From assembly GCF_026151205.1 (NCBI RefSeq), contig NC_087084.1, positions 11,497,453 to 11,561,452 of the forward strand: a DNA stretch of 64,000 nucleotides. Direction: 5' to 3'. Shown here piece by piece: positions 35,081-47,692 of this stretch. The notes beneath the pieces are model-generated. The model did not search any database, had not been told where the DNA came from, and saw only the letters and a program-made list of their open reading frames with translations. This DNA comes from Bolinopsis microptera (taxonomy: Eukaryota; Ctenophora; Tentaculata; Lobata; Bolinopsidae). The first letter of the stretch is position 1. Each line of letters begins with the position of its first letter. The position numbers and the translations under genes were made by a program.

Positions 35081-35512
35081 TCAATTAGAGCTAATAGTTT
35101 TCGCGTCGAACAAGTGGAAAACATCGCCAGTTTCAGTTACAATTCTAGGGTTACTAAGATAAACCCCAATCTTTCTTAACTCAAGTATCTTCTCTTTCAA
35201 GGCGCGTACATCGTTTTGGGTAAAGGGTTGCTTCATCCCACGGCCGCGAAACTCCCATTCCGGCGAAGAGGAGGTGGAAGGAATGACAACAGAACATTTT
35301 GTGTCGTTAGCAGGAGACTCCTTATCTTTTGGTAACACTGCAACTGCTGGGGTTGTTTTAGTGGACTTCAAACTGTGCGACTGCATCAGTCTCCTTTCAC
35401 GGTTCAGTTTACTTGCACGCTTCAGCCTACTTGCACGTCTCTTCGAAACACTTTGAGGACGGGCAGGGTCGGTGAGAGAATGGTGGTATTCAGTGGACTC
35501 TACAGAACTCAT
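35081..35512 (-). CDS. Hypothetical 143-residue basic, largely disordered protein
   Basis: I do not recognise a family. The single-exon frame starts at an ATG with a good upstream TATA-like sequence (TATAAATAG, complement of ~35585-35594, about 75 bases upstream). Residues ~15-50 are rich in Arg/Lys/Ser (SKRRASRLKRASKLNRERR), which may be a nuclear or nucleic-acid-binding signal. The middle is Ser/Thr/Pro-rich, and residues ~95-143 are more ordered (TQNDVRALKEKILELRKIGVYLSNPRIV), with a predicted helix. No signal peptide or membrane span. It lies inside a 1.1-kb segment bounded by direct repeats, so it could belong to a small mobile or duplicated unit. Confidence 0.5.
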   Translation of the reverse strand: MSSVESTEYHHSLTDPARPQSVSKRRASRLKRASKLNRERRLMQSHSLKSTKTTPAVAVLPKDKESPANDTKCSVVIPSTSSSPEWEFRGRGMKQPFTQNDVRALKEKILELRKIGVYLSNPRIVTETGDVFHLFDAKTISSN

Positions 35513-35885
35513 GTTTGGAAAAACGATAGAGGAAGTAAAACTAGACGTAATTGAAACGGGGGATAATTTATCGCTGTTCTTGAGCTATTTATATGACATA
35601 AATTGCTAATTCGTAACGCAATTAATAAAGGTACTGACAGTGATTTGAGCCCTAATGAGGTCTAATAATTGTGACCTAGAACTCACAACTGGGTAACAGT
35701 CATGAATGTGATCCAATTATTGTCTTAATTATTATATATATAAATGACTTAATGAGGTCAGATGATCCGGTCTCAAATTCAGGACGTGCCCTGATCACAA
35801 GCAAGCTGGACAGCAGCAGATTAGATGGCAACTAAAATGAGACTAGACTAAGTATCATAATAGTCATTAAATCACAGTCATTTTT

Positions 35886-35957
35886 ATCAAACAGTCTTCG
35901 TAATATAATGTAGTTTATTTACTAAACTTGCACTGAGAGTTCGTGGATATTAGATAT
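35886..35957 (+). repeat. ~75-bp direct repeat, copy 2
   Basis: Matches 34757-34830 (shared AACAGTCTTCGTAATATAAT and GAGAGTTCGTGGATATTAG-like end). Confidence 0.75.
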
Positions 35958-36102
35958 GTTTTAAACTAATTACAACACTACACATCTATTACATTTATTG
36001 AGGACGTTAACAGAAGGAATTGATTTAATGTATTTGGAGGAGTCCTAACTCTCCTCACGTCCGAAAATGGCGTTTCAAAAAACGGGTTTGATAATATTTC
36101 AG

Positions 36103-36353
36103 TGTCGGGAAGAGTTTGGACTGTTTATTATCCAGGGACATGGAAACCAGCAACGTTTACGCATCATGCAGACATCTATAATCTAGATAAAAAGCACCTG
36201 AACCAGATACAGAAAAACATACCAATAACACTTCTGCCATTTATTGCTTATCTTCAGAAACGTGCTGAAAACATTCCTGCCTTTTTTTCAGTCCAGTCTC
36301 TGCCAATTAGAGACTGGAAACTTACTTTCTGGACATCTGAAGGGTCTAAGTAA
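36103..36353 (+). CDS. Possible terminal exon, unknown protein
   Basis: An open stretch of about 83 codons follows a good 3' splice site (TTGATAATATTTCAG|TG) and ends in TAA. The peptide (starting SGRVWTVYYPGTWKPATFTH and ending LTFWTSEGSK) has a balanced, protein-like composition, rich in Trp, Tyr and Pro, unlike the AT-driven chance frames nearby. No upstream exon was identified and I recognise no family, so it may be a gene relic. A TIR element inserted only ~10 bases after the stop, which would displace the original 3' UTR. Confidence 0.35.
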
Positions 36354-36363
36354 TTGTTTACTT

Positions 36364-36753
36364 GGGGGGGGGGGGGGGGGGGTTGCAACGACCATTAATG
36401 ACCATTAATGACCATTAATGACCATTAATGACAATGTCAGTTTTGTCAAAATTTCATCTACTGACATTAATGGTCATGTTTTTTCCGGCACTTCTTAGAG
36501 CGAAAAGGACGGACGCCTGCATCACTTAGACCCTACCTTAAGTTAACTAACTACAAGTATATCTTATTATTTTACATTATTTTACAGTCATCATAATTGT
36601 AAATTTCTTGGACATGTTGCTTCCAAGATAGTTCAGAATTTCAATTATTTAATGACCATTAATGACCATTAATGACCATTAATGACCATTAATGACAATG
36701 TCAGTTTTGACAAAATTCCATCTACTGACATTAATGGTCGTTGCAACCCCCCC
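36364..36753. mobile_element. 390-bp TIR element with perfect 8-bp target duplication
   Basis: Exact GTTTACTT at 36356-36363 and 36754-36761 flanks the element. The ends are a G-run then GGTTGCAACGACCATTAATG, and on the right CATTAATGGTCGTTGCAACC then a C-run. Inside, GACCATTAAT is repeated in tandem four or more times at each end (36390-36430 and 36651-36695), next to a shared ACAATGTCAGTTTT segment. The 8-bp duplication fits hAT. Its perfect preservation indicates a recent insertion. Confidence 0.88.
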
Positions 36754-36964
36754 GTTTACTTTTTAAAAAACCTCAGGCTGCATTGCCAGCAATGCGCTTT
36801 TTCACCTTTTTTTTTTTCTTCTTCTTGACTTATTAAAACAACAATTAAGATATCCTTAACACAAAATAGTTTATCTAAATTCAAATTGGAAACGTTACGC
36901 ATGTGTCGAATAAGTACTTCTCATTCGATGATATTTAACTTTAAGTTACCAGGAAATTTACTTA

Positions 36965-37136
36965 GGGGTTGTTCACATATTGCATAATCAACCGTGGGGG
37001 AGGGGGGAGGTTTCCAAATGATAACACTAGTGTAATTTTGATACAATAGCTATGTGTAAAACTGATTACGGAGGGGGGGGGGGGGGGGGGGTTAAAAATT
37101 GTTCAAAAAGTGATTACGTAATATGTGAACGACCCC
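36965..37136. mobile_element. Short Harbinger-type MITE
   Basis: Ends GGGGTTGTTCACATATT and AATATGTGAACGACCCC are flanked by exact TTA duplications (36962-36964, 37137-37139). Only 172 bp long, with a G-rich core including a ~20-base G run. Same family of ends as 22976-23808. Confidence 0.88.
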
Positions 37137-37587
37137 TTATAACATTTACAACATATATGGAGAAGGGTTCAAAGAATATAAGCGTAGTATCAAAATTAGA
37201 GGTTTACAATAAAATTGCTAGAATATAATTGTTGGGTAACAGTATTCTATTTAATTTTACATGTAATAAATACGTAACCGATCAAATCGTTTAACTTTTA
37301 ATATGTAAGTATTGTTAATGCCATTCAAATTTCAGAATTAAAACAAAATATCATAAAATATCGAATAAAGATTAGACTGCAAACTAACACCGATGCGGTA
37401 TTCAAACTCGATACAAAATTGTAATACCTTTCAAATCTTAAGTTCAATCCAATTTTCATCTATTAAAGAAAGTTGAAGCACGTCAGTTCTCCCATTATCA
37501 AAATCAATTAAGTCGTTGGATTTTTCATTAACCTCTACAACCCTCTCCTTCATCACGAGAAACACTTGGTGATGGTCACGTGTCATC

Positions 37588-40500
37588 TCAACCCTTTAAA
37601 CAGTAACAAGACAATTTAGCTGGCAGTCTATCTGCCGACACGGAGTAATGGTCCACTAGTTTGTTAATGTCAGGGAAACAGGGCCCATCCTCGATAGCAA
37701 ACCAAGGAGGGCTCCCCCCTCGCTGGGTGATCTGAAAGTGTTTCACCTGACCTCCAAACGTCATGCTCAGCACAAAGTCGCCGTTACTGGTAGCACTGGA
37801 CCGGACTAAGAAGAGGCCGTCCGTTAGTCCGTGTGAAGCGAGCAGAGCGTTAGCAGCTTCCCGGGGGATGCAGCCGTGGAACCATGGCTTCTGGGTATGC
37901 GGGGCGGCGATTTGACGGCGGGAGTTACTGCGAGGCGGCGGCGTGAGGGGCGTTGCCATCATGTTGTCGCTGGTGACGGAGATGGTATCGTCGTCGTACT
38001 GGTTTGCTAACCAGTGCTGGAGGTGCTCTGTTTTACTTGGTACGTCCTCAATGTACTCGTACATTACCTGTTAACGAGTGGTTTTAAAATCTACCGTGGA
38101 TCATGTTGTAGTTAAAAGCAAATATCCAGTATACTTGGTTGGTATTTGCTTGTAATGGTAATTTCCACAAGTGAACGTTACAAAAATCAGTATTGAGTTG
38201 ATTTAATCTAACAATAACAAGTCTTATATCCATAGAAAATCTCACCTCTTCGCTAGCGCCACTGCCTGAGCTGCCCGGATTGCAGGTGCCAGAGCGAGTA
38301 TTCAGGTTCCCAATAAGAGGAGGGGGTGTGCCCCCAAACTGGCGGGGGTGTACCCCCGGCTGTCCTACTTGTCTGATGTCGTTTATACTGACCGGCAGAG
38401 GTATTTCTCTAGGCGCTTCTGAAAGAAAAATATAGTTAATTTACAGTTTTTTAATCTGAGCTCGTGAGTTTAAGTTTTCTAGTGTAATTTTGTAACGGAT
38501 TATTAAATCATAAGATCTGGGCAACATGGTTAAAAACGGAAAGAAAAGTTGATGCGTATTAATTAATTACTATGACAATACCTTGGTGGACAGGTGAGCT
38601 GTCTCTCATTAAACTATCATGCCACCCTCCTCTAGCAGGAGAATCTCTACCCCGGGTCGCAGCTTGTGGTGGGTTAAACCTCTGGGGCGGGAAATGAAGT
38701 GGGTGTTTAGGAGCTGGATCCTGGCGATGAGGAGAGTTGTCCCTGAGGAGAGGGTTAGGCTGCCCACCGGGGAACCCACCTCGCTGGAACATCTCCGGTA
38801 TCCCATGTTCACTAGAGTTGTTTACAGTGGTCGCTGTGTTCATTGCCAGGTTCTCTCTTGAACCTCGGTGTCCGTTTCTAGAGCCAGCCCGGAGATTGTC
38901 CCTGGAGATGGTGCGGGGAGGTGGTCTGACTAAACTGGGAGGTTCCTGACTACTAGCATGACTTGCTACACTTCCTGCTCTGGCGGAGCTGCCGTGGGAT
39001 CCACCGCTTGACCCGGAGGTGGTTCGGTTCCTGGAGGCCATCAGGGAGTCTTTTCGAGAAGGAAGGGCGGGTGTGGTGTAGTTAGCAACGGGAGGGACAG
39101 CAGGAGGAGGAGCTCGCATAGGACCGCCTGGAGGTTTCACCGGAACAGGTGGTTGAGGGGGTAGGTTTGATTGCGGAACTTGAGGAGGGTTTGCTCGGGG
39201 GGCAGAAGGTGGGTTTGCTCGGGGAGCAGATTGCGGGTGTCGAGATTGAGGAGACATGGAGCTCTGCTGGAATGCTTGAGGAGGAATGTTGTTCTGTAGG
39301 AAGGGACGCGGAGCAGGAGGAGCTACACCGCTGAACTGTTTTGGAGGGGGTACTGGAGGTTGGTTAGCGTACGGAGACTGTGCCGGTAGGACCGGAGCCT
39401 GCTTCTGTTTACCCGTTAAGACCTTCGCCAGCTCAGCAGCTCGGTCCTGGACCGTGGAGGATGGAATGGGTTTTTGTGTTGCTGGTTTGGGTTGACTGGG
39501 GGGAGGCACCCTTTCCATTTGAGGACAGGTCAGAGATCTCGGCATGTTGGACATGCTGGTGCTATTGAAAGACTTCTGGGGAACAGGGGGTTGGTTTGTC
39601 AAACCGGAGGTAGTTTGAGACTTTTTCAGCGTTCTGTTCAGGATTGAGGATAGTTCGTTGATATTCCTACTGCTGGTCTCAGGTACAGGAGCTTTGTCTA
39701 CAACTACCTTATCAGGTGCTTTCTGAGGAATGTTAAGGTTCTTCACCATCTCAGATATCTTAGATCTGCTTGGTGTGATGTTAATGTCAGGTTTATCTGT
39801 CTTCACAGCAGCAACGGGAGGGCTGGTCGGGGGTGCGGGTAACAGGTCAGGAGGGGGAGGAGGCAAGGGCAGATCATCTATAGGATCCGGGAGACGGCTG
39901 ATGGGTGGTGGTTGGCGTTGTAGCTGAGCTGGAACAGCTTTTATGGGAAGTGCACCTGGAGGAGGTGATGTTATAGGTTTAGGAGCTGAAGGAGGAGGAG
40001 TCTGTTTAACACTCCCTCTCTTGATAGTACCGTTTAGAGAACGAGCCAGCTGATTTCGAGCATCTGCAAATCCTGATTTGTTGGGAGTGAACTCTTTGGA
40101 GGAGGAAGGTTCAGGATCTAGAGAGTAAACAGGGGGAGCTCGAGTAGGTGGAGGAGGCGCTGGAGTAGGTCGGATCGGCTGTGGAGTAGGTGGGTGAGAT
40201 CCACGAGAGGAGCTAGGGGAACTCATGCTGGGTTTAGCAGGAGGGACCGGCAGATGCATCTTCTTCCTGAGATCGGGTTTAGGTGAGGGAACAGGTTTGG
40301 GTGAAGGAGCTGGTTTTTGTAGAGCTGATCGGGTGGGTTTAGGGCTTGGTGGAGGGGGAGAGGGCTTCTTTAATATATCCGGTTTAGGGGACATTACTTC
40401 AAGTCTCTGAACCTTCCTTTCCTCTTCATCCTTGATTGTCTTTTCTAATTCTAGTGCCAGCTGCTCCTCCTCTTCTTTCGCTCTTATCTCTTCTTCCTTC

Positions 40501-43500
40501 GCTCTTATCTCTTCTTCCTTCGCTCTTTTCTCTTCTTGTTCTCTCTTCAAGGCATCGTCACGAGCTTTCTTCTTCTGCTCGTGGACTCGCTCAATCTCCT
40601 GAGTAACCTGAAAAAATGATCTTTCTAAATTCTATTCAGTTTCACAGAGTGATGAATGCTGAAAATTAAAGAGATCGACAAATATCTGCCTGCTGCTGCA
40701 CTGAATAGAAAACCAGAGGCATATAAATTAAAGCTAAAAGGCTAAACTAGCGGTTACGATGACCGTTTAAAATCTTTTGTCACTAGCAATTCAAAACGTA
40801 CCTCAAGTAAGACGGAGGCCCTATTCTCGGGTATTTTGTCCCCGTACTTGACCACCCTGAGGGCATGGTACCACCTCATCATGTCATCCTCCGACTCAGC
40901 CCCAACACACTTCATGTCCTTCATACTTGTGTTTCCTGTTCCTGGCTGAGTGGGGGAGATAAGAAAACTTGATGTTAGAGAGGTTTTGTGAGTACAATGA
41001 AATTAAGGTTGTATGATAAGGACTATATTAGAGACGCTCTGAGTCATGGGAACAGATTAGTCTTAAGTCTGGTGAATTATTTTGCGAAAAAAAACACCAC
41101 AAATGATCAAGGTTCAAAGCCGTAAAGTTAAGGGCAGTTGATTGTAAAGTTGAGAAAGTATTGTTAAAAATACACTGAAAGTAATGTTAACAATGTTATC
41201 AATGTTAACAAGTAGAGATTAGAGAAAGTAATGTTAACAATACCTTGAAAGAGATAGCGTGTTCAGTCGGTGACTTGTGGTCCACCTTGGCGTTCACACA
41301 GAAGTATATACCCATATCTTGTAGTGTAGTGAAACAAGCTAGGTCTTGAGGTGCCTGGAGGGTCAGGGGTTAAAGTATTCTGGGCGTGGAAAAAATGTGA
41401 GCTAGGTGTGAGAAAAGTTAAGTTTTGGGGTATAATCTAGGGGTAAAAGCTGAAAAAACGCTTTCGTAAAATTGGAAAAGTACGTTTCTATGTTAGTGAA
41501 AAACCAGAAAAATTGACAAGAAACGTACTCGACTTTTCCCCTTGGTGGAGTAATAAAGACCCGAGGAACGGAGGATGAAATACTTTCTACTCCAGTTGTG
41601 CTTCTGATCCTTGAAGTAAAGGTACCCTTCCACTGGAGGAGCTTTCTCACTGAAGTACTCCTGAAATGGATTACACAATAAAGATCTAATTTCAGAGGTA
41701 CACTAAGATAATATCGTCACTACGAAGCTACAACTAGAAGAACAACTATCTAATTAGATGACATAATAAAATTTTAAAAATTGTGAAAGTTTCTGTTAAA
41801 ATCGGTTGGCGTCCACTGAGACTTAAGCGGTTACGGTGTTGACACACCCTCCACCATTCTCATTCAATACAAGAGCCAAGTGGGACCTCAACCTATCAAA
41901 CCTAAGGGTTATCCTCATTTCTTAGCTTAATAAGGATTCCAATAACAAAACGATCACTCCTTGAACTACCCATACAGTATCAAGGGTAACGACGTCATGA
42001 TGGTTTAAGTGAACTACTCCGATATAATTTCACAGTACGGATTTAGATTTTACCCAAATTTCATCGCCAAATAAAGGCAGACCACAAACCGCCCCCGCCC
42101 TCCAGTCTCCACCCATATGTCATATTTAAAATCTATAAACACGAAACTCAAGGCCCTCCCACATTGTAAAAATTTCGAGCACAAAACATAACCAAATAAG
42201 GTAAAAATTCAGGTCTCAAGGAGAACCATTTAACGTAGAGGGTTCAAGATTACAAACCTCAGTCAGCACTTCTTCAATCTCATCTCTGGTGCGGCCACGA
42301 ACACGGTCCAAAACATTCGAGGAGAAAAACATCTGAAACATGGGGGGTCCCGAGGGTAGAAAAATAAAGTAATCACCACAGAGCTGGTAAGACTAATAAT
42401 ATTGCGAAATATATTGTGGTGATTGCGAAGGTTGGAGCAGAGGTTTTATAGAGATAACGGACGTCATAAACTGCTGGTTAAACAGTTTCTCTCTCCCTGG
42501 GTTTCGAAATTCTTGTATAATATTGACGTTTAATTTAACCGGTATCACTCTCCCTCTCTCGCTCTCTCTCTACGAGGGGTTATAAACGAAACACCCAAGT
42601 AGAGAGGGCAAAGAGATTGACGTAACGATTTGAGTGTGTATTTTAAAATAGTTATTTCAGGCCCTCGGATCAGTCTGTTGACGTATTAAGCTGGGAGAAA
42701 TTACCAGCTTTGATATTCTAATATTTCTCATGCTGACGTGAGTGATGTGAGTTGTTGTCGGTGGTGCTGGCAGTGGGTTCCGATAGTGACGCACGTGCAG
42801 CCGGGGATAATGGTGGCTGTGGTGATGATGGTTACCAGGGTAACAGCAGCTGACAAGGCTGGGAAGTGAGAGCCTTGTGTTGGAGGCATTGTTACGTTAG
42901 GGTGATCATGGTAGTGTAGCTGATGTGGTGGTCAGATTTGGTGTATGCCCCCTTAAGTGGGTATCATTCAAGTGGCGCGTAAGAGCGTGGTGATTACTTT
43001 AATTATACCATCGTCCTCTTCCAGACAAATCCACCTAAATAATTCACCAACTGATAATTCTTATCGGCACCTTAGGGCCTTCCATGCTGCTCCCGACTTT
43101 ACCACAATAAACTATGACGATGTTATAAAAACATTGAGTGAGCGAGGTGTTGCTTCTTCGTGGGTGGGCTGACTCTGAAGTGACCACGCCATATCTAGGT
43201 GGTCTCCAGGTCTTCAACGCCCACCGCCCAAGACATCTTGCGTAACAAAATAGTTTTGGTGAACAAGTTTGACTTTAGAATTCAAGTGAGGAGTGGGAGG
43301 CTGTGATTGTTGTAGATGTCACAGGAAATATTTTTAGATAATGGTGACCTTTTGTAATAAAGATACCAAGCATGGTTCATCATGAAAACACCCACGCCCA
43401 CGTAGATATCTCATAGCCCAAAAATAGTTGAAATGGAAAACTAGTTCATTCTGTTATTTAGAATGATTAACAAATTAAGTGGTGAAACCCCATAACCAGG

Positions 43501-46500
43501 TCCACGATCCCTCACACAGTCAAGAGCTAAAATTAACGGATTTTGGCCACATTTGGTGTGAACGATATTTGCTGTTTAAATGCTATGTTGGTTGTTCCCT
43601 AATAGCAGGTGATAGCGGCAGAAAAACAATTCATTTTTGCCTGTGTCACACACATGCGATAAAAAGAAATGTTTCCAACTGGGAACTACTTGGTACCATG
43701 CATGCAGGGCGATTTTAAAATTGATAACAATTTTTATGAAGGAGCAAACATACCTCCGGTGTTTCCAGGAATTGCCACTTTCTTTTGTTGTTAGTGAGAC
43801 TCAGTTTGTTCTGACTGTTGGATCCCCAGCTTTTGTACACTTTAATAACTATCTCGTGATCTTCTAACGTTCTCTCTGTGTTAATTATCATGGTAATTAA
43901 TTAATTTATTGGTTTCGATTTACTGCGGAGAATATGCATGGGGTTGTAAACTAAATGCAATGTTAATTGTTAAGTGCAGGTCAGTCAAAATGTGCCGGCT
44001 TGAAATGTGAAATAAACTGGAAACGCTCAAGTTGACGATATAAGATCGGTCGCTCATTGGGCGTTGACGTTTGTTTGCTTTGACACAGGAGAACGTTTAA
44101 CCATCAGCTTGCAGCAACGTCCGATAAAACCCGCCCATAACGTGTTAAAATAAACTGGTTTAACTTACAATACGACCATGTTTATCACGATGTTAAATGA
44201 ACATGTCATGAGAGTGCTATTTGGATGCTGCTATTTAGTGGTGGGTAAGATCTAGATTTAAATGAATATTTTTGCTGATTAGGCCCCCCCTGATTACCCT
44301 GGCAAGCTGCAAGCGCTAAGATAGTCAATGATTTTCGTCATAGAACAGCAACGCTAAGTAACGTCTAGATGAAGTCAAGTCAGAAAATAGTTTATTCTCA
44401 CGATCATTTTCACACATACATTCACGTCATAGATATTTTTATGGAGTGCATGAACATTAAAGACCTCATTTTCGCACTATTACAGGTCAGTTATCCGGCT
44501 TCTGACCGAACGGAACAAAAATCACTGATGATCAATGATAAAGGGTTTAAAATCATTGCACAATAATCACATTTGACATTCGTATCATGGTCGATGATTA
44601 AATCAACGGGCGGCGATAAGAGTCATTCATCATATTACCCTAAAATCCAGATCATTTACTCTAAGAACGCGCGTGCGCGCGAACGTACTAAGCACTAAGA
44701 GCAAAGTGCGTCCTCTACAATAATACTGCATAAACTAGCAATAGCAAGCACGCTTTCTTGCTTTATTTGTAAGAACGCGTGGGAAGAAGCGGCAGGCTGT
44801 AACACAATATGGCAACATCTGACCGATTAGGAATGGGCACTGGCGGACATAAACACAAAATCAAACTGTAAGATAAGGACGACAGCTGTCTGGGGATTGG
44901 TAATTCAGTTATGATAAGGGATGCACTGTACAGTAGAGAAAAGTAAACAGTTAAAAATAATTGTTCAATTTTATTAGATCAGACAAAATCAAGGGCGTTA
45001 CCAAATAAACACGGCTTTTTTATAGATTTGGTCCACAGAATAATGATTTGGTAAAGCATGTCAAGAATTAGAGAGGAAAGCTTTGTAACTCATATTATAC
45101 TGCTTCCGAAAAGATTGTCCAAAATTGTAAATACCACACTTTATAAGGGTTTTAGAATTCAGTCTCATAATTTCATCAGGACAGTGTTTGATTATCACAA
45201 CGACAATTAAACGACGATTACCATTAAAAATATCGAAGTAATTCTCATAACAGTGCTTTCCCAGCTTTTTCACTTCACACTACACAGCAAAAGTAACTTA
45301 CCCATAACCTCGTTTCGCTTATCTTTCTTCGTTGGTTTATTTTGTCTTTGTTTTGTCTTGTCTATTAGATAATTTAAAAAGTTTCCTTTTTGTTTTCACT
45401 CAAAAACTCTTTGAGTCTTTGTACGCAAGGTAACAGGGGGCTCAACAAACATTTTAAGTTAAATGGGCAATGTTAATTAGCATTTTGACCTGCGTTAACA
45501 TTGTATTTCCCATGACAAATACCATAAGAAATGTTGAACCCCCTGAAATCGAAACAAAAACACTCAAACATAGCCATGCCATAGTAAACATACAATAAAA
45601 ATAAAAAAACAACAGAATTTCCAACTAACCGCAGCAATTATTGACGATCTGTTCCACTAAAGTCCAATTGCCGCAGATAGGCAAGTCGCTTTTCATAACC
45701 AGGGAGAGACAGAGGTCCCAGGCTGTTTGGGTTCGTTCTACTCGCACTGTCTTTATCATGTTCCCGTCTGACATGTACACTTTTATATTTTCCTGTGGTT
45801 TAGAATAATTGTTAGTTATGTAACTTGGGAAGATGTTGGTTAAATTATTTCGGTGGCTAAATTAGTATTTTAGTGGAAGTCAAATATGCATTTTAGTAAA
45901 GGTCAATATTTTCGCCAACAAACATCATTATCATATTATATTATGTTTAAACAATAATATGTCGAAGTTATCATAGAAATCTTTGCTATTTAGGATTAAT
46001 TGTAAAGCTTAGATTTCATCCAAAACTTGAAAACCAGGTATATAATAAAATATTGTATGTCATTAAGCCTTAAAAGCTAAAGCAGCTTGGTTAAATGAAA
46101 TATTATGTAGCACGTCACTTATACATAGGGTGATGAACTAACGGTGACTAAGTACATACGAAATAGATTTAAATTGAGCGCAAAATGTAATAAGCACAAT
46201 TCATGCCTTTCATTGTGGTATATTCTTCAGAGAATGCAGGCGTGTTTAATCTACAAGACATGGTTCAGAATTTAATACAATATGTAACACTGCAACTAGT
46301 AACTACACAAAGCAGCCACACATAATATTGTTATTGCTATGGGAAAAAACTTGTGGGTATAATATGGTAACATGTTCTCTTGGTCTTTAAATGGATCGTA
46401 TTATGGCGCTGAATCGTTTAAAAGCTAACCAATCTTAGGATAACTCAGCACCTTGATATAAGTGAAAGTGAAAGTGAAGTGAAAGTGAAAGTGAAAGTGA

Positions 46501-46684
46501 AAGTGAACTAACCGAGGGAGAAGGCAGGAGAGTAAAGCTTTCCAACGTATTCTGTCTGGACAAAGTCCTCTTCCTCGACACACTCCCATCACGTGATGGA
46601 GGGGATGTCACGTGGTTTTTATCACGTGATGAAGTGTTATCTACTGAGATTTTGCGGGGTGACACTGTGTTGTCTTTTTCTTCG
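37588..46684 (-). CDS. RA-PH-proline-rich-SH2 adaptor (MRL/Grb7 superfamily)
   Basis: Ten exons with matching phases: 46684-46513, 45792-45630, 43875-43754, 42332-42258, 41660-41529, 41354-41244, 40945-40802, 40607-38582, 38418-38246 and 38067-37588; about 1,200 codons, 5' end open. In order: a Ser/Arg-rich segment; a Ras-association domain (starts ENIKVYMSDGNMIKTV, ends RERTLEDHEIVIKVYKSWG); a linker (FFSSNVLD...EEVLTE); a PH domain (EYFSEKAPPVEGYLYFKDQ to RWYHALRVVKYG); a Glu/Lys-rich helix; ~600 residues very rich in proline with many PPPP and PxxP sites; and a C-terminal SH2 (WFHGCIPREAANALL, FLVRSS, HFQI, LPAKLSCYC). RA-PH recruits such proteins to Ras-family GTPases and phosphoinositides; proline tracts bind Ena/VASP, profilin or SH3 domains; SH2 reads phosphotyrosine. 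This implies signalling to actin at the membrane. Lamellipodin/RIAM lack SH2, and Grb7/10/14 have proline motifs only N-terminally, so this order is notable. Confidence 0.87.
46456..46507. repeat. (GTGAAA)n simple repeat
   Basis: About eight units of GTGAAA with one shortened unit, starting within ten bases of the donor site of the 46684-46513 exon. On the coding strand it reads (TTTCAC)n, a pyrimidine-rich tract just inside the intron. Confidence 0.9.
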
Positions 46685-46699
46685 CTGCGTGATCTGGAG

Positions 46700-47690
46700 T
46701 TGGTTTATTGAAGCTGATAAGGAACTCATTGATTTAGATTAGGGTAGACTGAATTTTTAAATATATTTCCATTTACATTTTTTTTCTTTCGTACATTTTG
46801 GTACAAAACAAGAGCTTTTTTAGAGTAACAAAAGCATTACCATTCTACAAAAGCATTCAAATTCCACAGCAGAAATATTCACTCATAATGCTCACAATAA
46901 AAAGTTGAAAACTCAAATTAATTTTACATTATGAATTAATTAATTTCTCATACAAGATACTAGATACAAGGCTAGGTCACTCCCGGTGTTGGGATGGCCT
47001 GAGGTGCTTATCTCCTTTTCATTAACCTTAAGCCACTCTGTGCCAAGGCACTATATTAGTATACTAGCTGTAATTTCTCATACTATATAATATTAAGATC
47101 TTAAACATGACTAACCGAGCTTACAACGTGGATTATTCTAGTAGTGAACTGACTGTACAAAAACACAAAAATACAATTTTCATGTAAACATCAGTATGTT
47201 TGTTTGTAAAGTTTACACTGCAAAACACCAACAACCTGTGGTGTACACAAATAGTACATACCTTGACCACAAAGATACAGTCTACTTAGTGGTTACACGT
47301 ACATTACAATACCGCACATGTTATCGCTAAACTTTTTACTTTTTACTGGTATACTTTATAAAGTAAAAACTTATAAATAAGTTTATGTTAGATAATAATA
47401 TTCATCCATTTTGGACATGTCTTGGACGCGTCTTGTTGAGACTTGTTGATGCTATTGTTGATGTTATAACTTTATAAGACTTAATTGATTTTGTCTTTTT
47501 ACATTGTTATCATTGGATTGTAACAACCACTATCGTGCTACAAGACCGTGAATTAATTAGTTATTTGTGATAGGCGTTCAATTGTTCTTTTAATTAATGA
47601 AAGCCCATTCATTAAGCAGTACAAAATCTCTAAGTACATGAGACTTTAATAACACTTAGCAGTGATGCAATTGCCTGACCATCTCCAAAA
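46700..47690. other. Non-coding stretch upstream of the adaptor exon
   Basis: No further exon with correct phase was found, though the 46684 exon begins with one leftover base and so needs at least one upstream exon. The sequence is AT-rich with no visible inverted-repeat element. Confidence 0.4.
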
Positions 47691-47692
47691 CA

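Noticed and set aside
34757-35957. LTR retrotransposon
   Set aside because: The direct repeats are only ~75 bp, and there is no primer-binding site, polypurine tract, gag or pol between them.
46435-46512. Extension of the adaptor exon through the Ser/Leu-rich repeat frame
   Set aside because: A consensus donor (TCG|GTTAGT) precedes it and joins in phase to the RA exon; the Ser/Leu run is just the (GTGAAA)n repeat.
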